Positions 1 through 5,460 of a DNA stretch of 5,473 nucleotides are shown here, piece by piece. How positions within the stretch are numbered: position 1 is the first letter of the stretch; every line of letters begins with the position of its first letter. The stretch spans positions 1-5,473 of the forward strand of contig CARBKU010000101.1 of the NCBI GenBank assembly GCA_948946035.1, given 5' to 3'. The notes beneath the pieces were generated by a model that did no database searches, was not told where the DNA came from, and saw only the letters and a program-made list of their open reading frames with translations. The position numbers and the translations under genes were made by a program. The DNA is from an uncultured Clostridia bacterium (GTDB taxonomy: Bacteria > Bacillota > Clostridia > TANB77 > CAG-508).

Positions 1-89
1 GAAATATTTATATATCAGAATTTTAATAGAATAATATTAGTAAAAGTATTATCTAATAACAATTCGTAAAAGAATTTGCATTAAAAGAG

Positions 90-118
90 TTGAAAAAAAA
101 ATAAATTAAAATTATAAT
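90..118 (+). promoter_or_regulatory. Sigma-A type promoter for the prepilin-rnhB-phosphorylase unit
   Basis: A -35 box TTGAAA (90-95, 5 of 6 to TTGACA) and a perfect -10 box TATAAT (113-118) are separated by exactly 17 bases. The spacer is A-rich, including a run of nine A at 93-101 that overlaps the -35 box. Transcription would be expected to start near 125, leaving a leader of about 30 bases before the ATG at 156. Bases 1-89 hold no recognisable gene; only a weak 5-bp hairpin (61-76) was seen. Assignment is from sequence match alone. Confidence 0.75.
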
Positions 119-155
119 ATAAAATAGCAAAATTAATTAATTTGGAGGAATTTTA

Positions 156-665
156 ATGAGCAAAATAGAAATAAAACAAAATCAAAAAGGAGTTACCTTA
201 TTAATATTAGTAGTAACAGTAATTATTTTACTAATAATAGCTGGAATAGGTATTTATTCTGGAATGGATAGTATGAAGCACGTAAAACTAGAAGAACTAA
301 AAACTAACATGTTACTAATAGAAGCAAAAGCAAGAGAATATGTAGAAGATGCAAGCTTTAAAATTGGAAAAGAAACAGATGAAACAAAAATCGAACAAAT
401 AAAAAAAGAAGTATACGAAACAAATGGCAAATTACAAAAGGCAAGTGATATGGGATTAACAGGAATAGACTCAAGCATACCAATAGAAAAATGCTATGTT
501 ATTACAAAAGAAACATTAGAAAATTGGGGACTTAACAAAATTGAATTAGACGAATCTAAAAAAGAAAAATACTTATTAGAATTTAACGAAGAAGAAATAA
601 ATGTAGAAATATATAATACAAAAGGATATGAAGGTAAGTATTCATTAACAAATTTAGAAAAATAA
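156..665 (+). CDS. Prepilin-like (type IV pilin / pseudopilin N-terminal) membrane protein
   Basis: A 169-residue protein with a class III (prepilin) signal. It has a 12-residue polar basic leader ending in Lys11-Gly12, followed by a V-T-L-L start and one hydrophobic segment at about residues 13-33. Prepilin peptidase would be expected to cut after Gly12, and the hydrophobic helix would anchor the protein in the membrane or pack in a pilus-like fibre. The usual Glu at mature position 5 is Ile17 here, a departure from canonical pilins but in line with the K-G-[IV]-T-L type proteins common in clostridia. Residues 40-100 are charged and probably helical. The C-terminal part (about 111-169) has the pattern Cys-Tyr-Val-Ile...Leu-Glu-Asn-Trp-Gly-Leu, then Ile-Tyr-Asn-Thr-Lys-Gly-Tyr, resembling the ending of these clostridial prepilin-like proteins. 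The start is set by GGAGGA at 144-149, 6 bases before ATG. No pilus assembly ATPase, peptidase or platform gene is nearby, so its function is unknown. Confidence 0.75.
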   Translation: MSKIEIKQNQKGVTLLILVVTVIILLIIAGIGIYSGMDSMKHVKLEELKTNMLLIEAKAREYVEDASFKIGKETDETKIEQIKKEVYETNGKLQKASDMGLTGIDSSIPIEKCYVITKETLENWGLNKIELDESKKEKYLLEFNEEEINVEIYNTKGYEGKYSLTNLEK

Positions 666-681
666 AAAAGAAGGAAAAGTA

Positions 682-1308
682 ATGAAAGACAAGGAAATAG
701 AAAGATTAACAAATTTAAAAGAGATGGAAAAAGATTTATATGAAAAAGGATTTAATAATATATGTGGAATAGATGAAGCAGGGAGAGGACCTTTAGCAGG
801 GCCAGTAGTAATAGCAGGAGTAATAATGCCAAAAGATTCAATGATAGAGGGAATTAACGATTCAAAAAAAGTTTCAGAAAAAAAGAGGGAAAAATTATAT
901 GATATAATTATAGAAGAGGCAATAAGTTATTCTGTTGCAATAATTGATCAAAATATAATAGACGATATAAATATATTAAATGCTACAAAACAAGGATTAA
1001 CACAAGTAATAGATGATTTACAAATAAAACCTGACCTAATTATTGTAGATGCTTTAACACACATTAATACAAGAGGAATTCCATACGAATCAATTATAAA
1101 GGGAGATGCAAAATGTTATAGTATAGCAGCTGCATCAATAATTGCAAAAGTTACTAGAGATAGAATAATGAGACAATGGGACGAAATATATCCTCAATAT
1201 GGTTTTATAAATCATAAAGGATATGGGACAGCAAAGCATATATCAGCAATTAAACAATATGGAATTTGTCCAATTCACAGAATAAGTTTTACAAAGAATT
1301 TTAGATAA
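682..1308 (+). CDS. rnhB: Ribonuclease HII
   Basis: RNase HII cuts the RNA strand of RNA/DNA hybrids and nicks 5' of single ribonucleotides misinserted in DNA, starting ribonucleotide excision repair in the cytoplasm. The 208-residue product has the expected length. It carries the family signature G-I-D-E-A-G-R-G-P-L-A-G-P at residues 29-41. The four metal-binding acids are all visible: Asp31, Glu32, Asp123 (in I-V-D-A) and Asp142 (in K-G-D-A-K). The S-I-A-A-A-S-I-I-A-K-V-T-R-D block at 147-160 and the H-K-G-Y-G-T motif near residue 173 are also typical. There is an N-terminal extension of about 25 charged residues before the core, as in many Firmicute homologues. AAGGA at 671-675 lies 6 bases before the ATG. 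It starts 16 bases after the prepilin-like gene and ends 16 bases before the phosphorylase gene, so it is almost certainly co-transcribed with both. It looks intact. Confidence 0.97.
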   Translation: MKDKEIERLTNLKEMEKDLYEKGFNNICGIDEAGRGPLAGPVVIAGVIMPKDSMIEGINDSKKVSEKKREKLYDIIIEEAISYSVAIIDQNIIDDINILNATKQGLTQVIDDLQIKPDLIIVDALTHINTRGIPYESIIKGDAKCYSIAAASIIAKVTRDRIMRQWDEIYPQYGFINHKGYGTAKHISAIKQYGICPIHRISFTKNFR

Positions 1309-1324
1309 AAATGAAAGAGGAAAC

Positions 1325-2668
1325 ATGAATATTTTAGATATTATTGAAAAAAAGAGAGATAAAAAAGAATTAACAAAAGAAGAAATAGAGTTTTTTATAA
1401 ATGAATACGTAGAAAATAAAATACCAGACTATCAAATGTCTGCACTTATTATGGCAATATATATTAATGGAATGACAAATGAAGAAACAACAAATCTAAC
1501 TTTAGCAATGGCACATTCAGGAGAAATATTAGATTTATCAAATTTAAATAGTATTATTGTAGATAAACATTCCACAGGAGGTGTAGGAGATAAGGTTTCA
1601 TTAATACTGTTACCACTAGTTGCATCAGTAGGGGTTCCAGTTGCAAAAATGTCTGGTAGAGGTTTAGGTTTTACAGGTGGAACAGTTGATAAATTAGAAT
1701 CAATTCCTGGGTATAAAACATCTATAGATATGGAAGATTTTATACAAAACGTAAAAAATATTGGAATTAGTATGATTTCCCAAACATTAAATTTAGCACC
1801 AGCAGATAAAAAGATATATGCACTTCGTGATAGCATTTCATGTGTAGAAAGTATTCCATTAATTGCATCAAGCATTATGAGTAAAAAGATTGCAAGTGGG
1901 GCTCAAAAAATTGTTTTGGATGTAACTGTGGGAAGTGGTGCTTTTATGAAAAATATGGAAAGTGGAGAGAAACTATCAAGAAAAATGATAGATATAGGAA
2001 ATCTTGCAAATAGACAAACAGTTTGTATTTTAACTAATATGGAAGAACCATTAGGTTTAGCTATTGGAAATTCTTTAGAAGTAATAGAGGCAATTAAATT
2101 TTTAAAAGGAGAAATGTTAGAAGACGTAAAACAAGTTGTATTAGAACTAGGAAGCCATATGATGAAATTAGCAGGATTAGGAGAAAATCTTGAAAATAAT
2201 AAAATAGTTTTATTACAAAATATAAATAATGGGAAAGCATATCAGAAGTTTGAACAACTTGTAAATAAGCAAGGTGGAGATATTAGTTATTTAGAAAATA
2301 CAGATAAATTTGAAAAAGCATCAATTATAGAACCTGTATATAGTAATAAGGATGGATATATAACTAAAATAGATGCAAAAGAAATTGGAAAGGTAGCTTG
2401 TAGACTAGGTGCTGGTAGAATTAGAAAAGAAGATGAAATAGATAAAAGTGTTGGAATTGTTTTAAATAAGAAGGTTGGAGATATAGTAAAAAAAGGAGAT
2501 ATCATTTCATTCATACATGCAAATGATTATAAAAAAATGATAATTGCAAAAGAAGAAATTGAGAATATTTTTGAGATTTCTAAATATAAAACAGATTCTA
2601 TTCCAACCATTTTAAAAGTAATAGAAAGTTATGGAAAAGGCAAAAAAATAATTGAAAAAAATATTTAA
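1325..2668 (+). CDS. pdp: Pyrimidine-nucleoside phosphorylase (thymidine phosphorylase family)
   Basis: This cytoplasmic enzyme reversibly splits thymidine, uridine or deoxyuridine with phosphate, giving the free base and (deoxy)ribose-1-phosphate for pyrimidine salvage. The 447 residues span the helical lower domain (about 1-65), the central phosphate-binding alpha/beta domain, and the C-terminal barrel-sandwich domain (from about 345). The signature K-H-S-T-G-G-V-G-D lies at 81-89 and S-G-R-G-L-G at 110-115, followed by T-G-G-T at 117-120. Pyrimidine-contacting residues match the family: Arg168 (Y-A-L-R-D), Ser183 and Lys187 (S-S-I-M-S-K-K), at the same numbers I recall for the Geobacillus enzyme. 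Residue 116 is Phe where the better-known enzymes have His. AGAGG at 1316-1320 precedes the ATG by 4 bases. Similarity to the Bacillus type favours the broad-specificity pdp over the thymidine-restricted deoA, but specificity cannot be read with certainty. No other salvage gene (deoC, cdd, punA) is adjacent. Confidence 0.95.
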   Translation: MNILDIIEKKRDKKELTKEEIEFFINEYVENKIPDYQMSALIMAIYINGMTNEETTNLTLAMAHSGEILDLSNLNSIIVDKHSTGGVGDKVSLILLPLVASVGVPVAKMSGRGLGFTGGTVDKLESIPGYKTSIDMEDFIQNVKNIGISMISQTLNLAPADKKIYALRDSISCVESIPLIASSIMSKKIASGAQKIVLDVTVGSGAFMKNMESGEKLSRKMIDIGNLANRQTVCILTNMEEPLGLAIGNSLEVIEAIKFLKGEMLEDVKQVVLELGSHMMKLAGLGENLENNKIVLLQNINNGKAYQKFEQLVNKQGGDISYLENTDKFEKASIIEPVYSNKDGYITKIDAKEIGKVACRLGAGRIRKEDEIDKSVGIVLNKKVGDIVKKGDIISFIHANDYKKMIIAKEEIENIFEISKYKTDSIPTILKVIESYGKGKKIIEKNI

Positions 2669-2679
2669 TATGTTATAAT
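2652..2679 (+). promoter_or_regulatory. Extended -10 promoter for the small ORF-cdaA unit
   Basis: TTGAAA (2652-2657) and a perfect TATAAT (2674-2679) are 16 bases apart. The -10 box is preceded by TATG plus one base (2669-2673), the extended -10 TRTGn element favoured in Gram-positive bacteria. The -35 box lies inside the last codons of the phosphorylase gene and the -10 just beyond its TAA at 2666-2668. Transcription would begin near 2686, about 35 bases before the small ORF. No terminator separates it from the upstream gene, so cdaA could also receive read-through. Confidence 0.75.
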
Positions 2680-2701
2680 GAAATTAATAAAAAATATACA
2701 G

Positions 2702-2707
2702 AAAGGA
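2702..2707 (+). promoter_or_regulatory. Distant ribosome binding site of the 47-residue ORF
   Basis: AAAGGA is the only purine-rich SD-like hexamer of note ahead of the ATG at 2721. Its spacing of 13 bases is clearly longer than the 4-9 bases seen at the other genes here. No earlier in-frame start codon exists between it and the ATG. Translation of the peptide may therefore be weaker than that of cdaA, which has GAGGAG 6 bases from its start. Confidence 0.45.
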
Positions 2708-2720
2708 AAAAGATAGAAAA

Positions 2721-2864
2721 ATGGAAGAAAAATTAGTAAAAGAAAAAACAAATAAAAAATACCATGATAAAAGCAAAATTTTCGTAAAGATAATGGCAGG
2801 ATTTTTAGCATTATTAATGGTACTAGCAACTGGAGGAACACTAATATATGCATTAATAGCATAA
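2721..2864 (+). CDS. Small single-span membrane protein upstream of cdaA
   Basis: This 47-residue ORF fills the gap between the promoter at 2652-2679 and cdaA. About 20 charged, Lys-rich residues (M-E-E-K-L-V-K-E-K-T and on to Lys19) precede one hydrophobic segment at about 20-46 (I-F-V-K-I-M-A-G-F-L-A-L-L-M-V-L-A). The protein ends almost directly after it (A-L-I-A). By the positive-inside rule, the basic N terminus should be cytoplasmic. The stop at 2862-2864 is followed at once by cdaA's SD (2865-2870), 12 bases before the cdaA ATG, so the two are probably translated from one message. It recalls short Firmicute membrane peptides such as Prli42 (stressosome-associated) and the DUF4044 type, which share a basic start and a single C-terminal helix, but that is a resemblance in shape, not a demonstrated homology. 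Function is unknown. Coding support is the operon position, promoter and charge/hydrophobic pattern; the SD is distant. Confidence 0.7.
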   Translation: MEEKLVKEKTNKKYHDKSKIFVKIMAGFLALLMVLATGGTLIYALIA

Positions 2865-2876
2865 GAGGAGAAAAAT

Positions 2877-3821
2877 ATGGTAATAAATTTAGGAATGAAT
2901 TGGGAAAATTTTTTTAAAGACAATATACTAGGATACATTAAAACATTACAAGAAAATCCCTTTGAACTAATTACCCTAATAATAGATTTGGCAATAGTAA
3001 TATTTTTAGTATACTGCTTTTTTAGAGTTGTTAAAGGTTCAAGAGCATGGCAACTAATAAAAGGTATAGCATTATTAATAATAGCAACATGGGTTAGTGG
3101 TTTATTTAATTTAAGAATATTAAATTGGATATTAGCAGGAATAATGAATTTAGGAGTAATAGCAGTAATAGTAATATTCCAACCAGAATTAAGAAGAGGA
3201 TTAGAACAATTAGGAACAAATAAATTAACAAAATTTTTCGGAATAGATAAAGACTTAGCAACAAAAACAAAAGAAGACATATATAAAGTAGTAATTGCTG
3301 CACAAGAACTATCAAAAACAAAAACAGGAGCATTAATTGTAATAGAAAGAGATATACAAATACAAGATATAATATCAACAGGTATTCCAATGAATGCAGA
3401 AGTTTCACCCCAATTATTAGTAAATATATTTGAACCAAAAACACCATTACATGATGGAGCAGTTATAATATCCGGAAATAAAATTGCGTCAGCAGCATGT
3501 GTTTTGCCACTATCTGATGACAACGACATTGCAAAAGAGTTAGGAACTAGACATAGGGCAGCAATAGGAATATCTAAAGAATCAGACAGTATAGTTATTA
3601 TAGTATCTGAAGAAACTGGAAAAATATCAGTTGCAAAAGATGGTACACTTATTGCAGATTTAAGAGAAGATGTATTAAAAAAGATATTAATTAGTAATGT
3701 AGTAACAAAAAGATTTACAGTAGAAAAGAAAGAACGAATAAATGCAGTTAAAAAATTAAAAGAAAAAAGAAAAGAAACGTCACAAGAGGTCAAAGAAGAA
3801 AATAAAGAAGATAAAGAATAG
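2877..3821 (+). CDS. cdaA: Diadenylate cyclase CdaA (membrane c-di-AMP synthase)
   Basis: CdaA condenses two ATP into the second messenger c-di-AMP, which controls potassium and osmolyte transport and cell wall homeostasis in Firmicutes. The 314-residue protein has three N-terminal membrane segments at about 31-49, 60-77 and 82-101. The usual juxtamembrane block F-Q-P-E-L-R-R-G-L-E-Q-L-G follows at 101-113. The cytoplasmic DAC domain runs from about 125 to 265, with both catalytic motifs intact: D-G-A at 193-195 (in L-H-D-G-A) and R-H-R at 225-227 (in G-T-R-H-R-A-A). The last 30 or so residues form a Lys/Glu-rich tail that is probably disordered. GAGGAG at 2865-2870, 6 bases upstream, supports the ATG at 2877; Met7 is an alternative start. 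The stop is TAG. In Bacillus, Listeria and many relatives cdaA is followed by its regulator cdaR (YbbR) and glmM; here neither follows, and a long hairpin and truA come next. Confidence 0.96.
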   Translation: MVINLGMNWENFFKDNILGYIKTLQENPFELITLIIDLAIVIFLVYCFFRVVKGSRAWQLIKGIALLIIATWVSGLFNLRILNWILAGIMNLGVIAVIVIFQPELRRGLEQLGTNKLTKFFGIDKDLATKTKEDIYKVVIAAQELSKTKTGALIVIERDIQIQDIISTGIPMNAEVSPQLLVNIFEPKTPLHDGAVIISGNKIASAACVLPLSDDNDIAKELGTRHRAAIGISKESDSIVIIVSEETGKISVAKDGTLIADLREDVLKKILISNVVTKRFTVEKKERINAVKKLKEKRKETSQEVKEENKEDKE

Positions 3822-3845
3822 AATAGAAAGTTAAATAATAAATTA

Positions 3846-3918
3846 TTATTGATAGTAACTTAGAAGGTATATATACTAGTTTAAAAAGTATATATACCTT
3901 CTAAGTTATAATCAATAA
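3846..3918. repeat. Long near-perfect inverted repeat between cdaA and truA
   Basis: Arms 3857-3877 and 3887-3907 are perfectly complementary over 21 bp, closing a 9-base loop (3878-3886). Two further pairs follow outward (T3856-A3908 and a G-T wobble 3855-3909), then one A-A mismatch (3854/3910), then eight more pairs (3846-3853 with 3911-3918). The total is about 31 pairs with one mismatch. A small competing 6-bp hairpin is possible at 3834-3850. The outer edge lies 7 bases before the truA SD. The 3' arm is followed by GTGAATAAGG rather than a run of T, so it is not a standard intrinsic terminator. It may be a palindromic repetitive element or MITE remnant, an RNase III or transcript-stabilising stem, or a regulatory leader of truA. 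Within this window no second copy is seen. Confidence 0.85.
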
Positions 3919-3941
3919 GTGAATAAGGAAGGCACGAAATA

Positions 3942-4682
3942 ATGAGAAATATAAAATTAGTAATAGAATATGATGGAAAAGATTTTAATGGATGGCAGAG
4001 ACAACATGATAAGCTTAATATACAAGGTACAATAGAAGAAACAATTAAACAAATAACAGGTGAAGAAGTAGAATTAATGGCTTCAGGTAGAACAGATAGG
4101 GGAGTTCATGCTATAGGTCAAGTAGCAAATTTTAAGACAAACTCTAAAATTCCAATTGACAAATTTGCAATTGCAATTAATTCAAACATAAAAAAGTCAA
4201 TACTAATAAAATCTGCTGAAGAAGTAGACGAAAGATTTCATAGTAGACTAAATTGCAAAAAGAAAACATACAGATATATTATTAATAACTCAAAATATGG
4301 AACTGCAATTTACAGAAATTTAGAAACACATATTCCTATAAAACTAAATGTAAATAAAATGCAAGAAGCGGTCAAATTTTTTGAAGGAGAGCATGACTTT
4401 AAAGCATTTAGAGCCAGTGGAACAAGCAGTAAAAGTAGTATAAGAACAATATATAAAGCAGAAGTAATAAAAATGCCAGAAGAAAAAATATATATTGAAT
4501 TAACAGGAAATGGATTTTTATATAATATGGTTAGAATTATTGCTGGAACATTAGTAGAAGTCGGGCTTGAAAAAATATGGCCAGAAGATATAGAAAAAAT
4601 AATAAGATCAAAAAATAGAGAAAATGCTGGAAAGACACTTCCACCACAAGGATTATATCTATTAAATGTAGATTATAATTAA
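3942..4682 (+). CDS. truA: tRNA pseudouridine(38-40) synthase TruA
   Basis: TruA converts uridines 38, 39 and 40 in the tRNA anticodon stem-loop to pseudouridine, which supports reading-frame maintenance; it acts in the cytoplasm, usually as a dimer. The 246-residue protein is normal for Firmicutes (E. coli about 270). It opens with the typical E-Y-D-G...F-N-G-W-Q-R-Q at 9-21. The catalytic Asp is Asp52 in S-G-R-T-D-R-G-V-H-A (48-57). R-F-H-S-R at 98-102 and the tyrosine of K-T-Y-R-Y (Tyr110) match the active-site tyrosine region. The C-terminal G-N-G-F-L-Y-N-M-V-R motif near 185-195 and the terminal P-P-Q-G-L-Y-L block are also family features. AAGGAAGG at 3925-3932 is the SD, with 9 bases to ATG. 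In many Firmicutes truA follows ecfT and the ribosomal protein genes; here that context is absent. No separate promoter is clear, so it may depend on read-through from cdaA across the hairpin. Confidence 0.96.
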   Translation: MRNIKLVIEYDGKDFNGWQRQHDKLNIQGTIEETIKQITGEEVELMASGRTDRGVHAIGQVANFKTNSKIPIDKFAIAINSNIKKSILIKSAEEVDERFHSRLNCKKKTYRYIINNSKYGTAIYRNLETHIPIKLNVNKMQEAVKFFEGEHDFKAFRASGTSSKSSIRTIYKAEVIKMPEEKIYIELTGNGFLYNMVRIIAGTLVEVGLEKIWPEDIEKIIRSKNRENAGKTLPPQGLYLLNVDYN

Positions 4683-4762
4683 AAAGTCATAATAGGCTTA
4701 ATAAGTAACAAATTAATAGGTAAAGCATAAAATATAGTAAAATTAGAAAAGGAGAATTATAT

Positions 4763-5335
4763 ATGAACATTTTACTTATATTTTTTGCTTTACCAATAGC
4801 AACAATTATAATTTCCATAGCTTTACAAAAAATATTGAGATGTCCTCCATTAGTTGCAGGGATTATATTTGCAATTTTCCTAATTGTAACATTTATAATA
4901 AACAACTTAAATTTTTTAATTGCAACAATTGTTTATACAATTATTAGTTTTTTAACAGCAATAGTTGTTTGTTTAATTTGTAAGATTTTACAAAGAATAG
5001 AAAATTCAGAAAATTGTAGATGTAGAAATTGTAATCAAGATAATCTGTGTTCACAGATGTCAAATGATATTATTACTATTGATTCTACATATCAGAATAA
5101 TGGAGCAAATGGAATTTTAACCTTAAATGCTTTGTCAAATAATAATTGTAATCGCTCAAATAGTAATAACAATAATGGTTGTGGTTGTTCTAATAATAAC
5201 AATAATAATTGTTGTTGTAATAATAATGATGGTTGCAATTCAAATAATTTACTTAATGCACGAATTAATGTAATTCCTAATTCAAATATGAATGGAAGAA
5301 CAGGTTGCTTGTGTGGAAATTATAGAAGAAGATAA
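4763..5335 (+). CDS. Membrane protein with YbeC/DUF2651-like N terminus and Asn/Cys-rich tail
   Basis: A 190-residue protein in two unlike halves. Residues 1-77 hold three hydrophobic segments (about 2-21, 29-48 and 50-73). The pattern of an L-P-I start, P-P-L-V-A-G and V-T-F-I-I-N-N...I-V-Y-T-I-I-S-F resembles the small Bacillus YbeC-like (DUF2651) membrane proteins of about 70-80 residues; this is from memory and not verified. Residues 80-190 are very rich in Asn (runs at 135-138 and 144-149) and contain 13 of the protein's 16 Cys. These include C-R-C-R-N-C at 85-90, C-G-C at 140-142, C-C-C at 150-152 and C-L-C at 182-184, and the tail ends in three Arg. Such a tail could bind metal or crosslink by disulfides, loosely like spore coat or exosporium proteins, but no function can be assigned. 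AAAAGGAG at 4747-4754 lies 8 bases before the ATG. It is 80 bases after truA, followed by a terminator. Confidence 0.8.
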   Translation: MNILLIFFALPIATIIISIALQKILRCPPLVAGIIFAIFLIVTFIINNLNFLIATIVYTIISFLTAIVVCLICKILQRIENSENCRCRNCNQDNLCSQMSNDIITIDSTYQNNGANGILTLNALSNNNCNRSNSNNNNGCGCSNNNNNNCCCNNNDGCNSNNLLNARINVIPNSNMNGRTGCLCGNYRRR

Positions 5336-5360
5336 TGAAAAAATGAAAATAAACTATCTC

Positions 5361-5397
5361 AAAAAAGTTAATATATAATGTATATATTAGCTTTTTT
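5361..5397 (+). terminator. Rho-independent terminator after the Asn/Cys-rich protein gene
   Basis: A 17-bp stem pairs 5361-5377 with 5381-5397, with one T-G wobble and a 3-base loop ATG. The 3' arm ends in six T and the 5' arm begins with six A, so the structure could terminate in both directions. It begins 26 bases after the TAA at 5333-5335 and is the only stem in the window with a proper U tract. The stem is AT-rich, as expected in such a genome, but long. Confidence 0.85.
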
Positions 5398-5431
5398 ATA
5401 TTATATTGATTTATATAGATGTCAATAATTT

Positions 5432-5460
5432 TTGATTATGATACCCTAAATGCATAAAAT
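5432..5460 (+). promoter_or_regulatory. Weak candidate promoter pointing out of the window
   Basis: TTGATT (5432-5437, 4 of 6 to the -35 consensus) and TAAAAT (5455-5460, 5 of 6 to the -10 consensus) are 17 bases apart, downstream of the terminator at 5361-5397. That is where a promoter for a following + strand gene would be expected, but the gene is not in view. In DNA this AT-rich such matches arise often by chance. Confidence 0.3.

Noticed and set aside
61..76. Small hairpin AATTC/GAATT upstream of the first promoter
   Set aside because: Only 5 bp in very AT-rich DNA, with no U tract; expected by chance.
1432..1875. Minus strand open frame inside the phosphorylase gene
   Set aside because: Fully antisense to conserved catalytic regions of the phosphorylase and without recognisable domain features.
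2684..3793. Long open frame on the minus strand (about 369 codons) antisense to cdaA and the small ORF
   Set aside because: It starts at TTG without an SD, its product is a low-information Ile/Ser/Phe-rich string with no recognisable motif, and the opposite frame encodes an unmistakable CdaA with catalytic motifs. Codon bias in AT-rich genes removes antisense stops and creates such shadows.
3857..3918. Intrinsic terminator after cdaA
   Set aside because: The stem is strong, but the bases after the 3' arm are not a T run, and the minus strand side is only loosely T-rich, so it lacks the defining U tract.
3822..3941. c-di-AMP (ydaO-type) riboswitch between cdaA and truA
   Set aside because: The region is a single long AT-rich hairpin; it lacks the multi-helix layout and the conserved GC-containing motifs of that riboswitch.
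4683..4762. Separate promoter for the Asn/Cys-rich protein gene
   Set aside because: A TATAGT-like -10 at 4733-4738 has no acceptable -35 at the right distance, so read-through from truA is the simpler reading.
5398..5425. Minus strand promoter with a perfect TTGACA (complement of 5420-5425)
   Set aside because: The best TATAAT lies only 14 bases away and the 16-base alternative is a poor -10. A transcript would run straight into the bidirectional hairpin at 5361-5397 and no minus strand gene is present.
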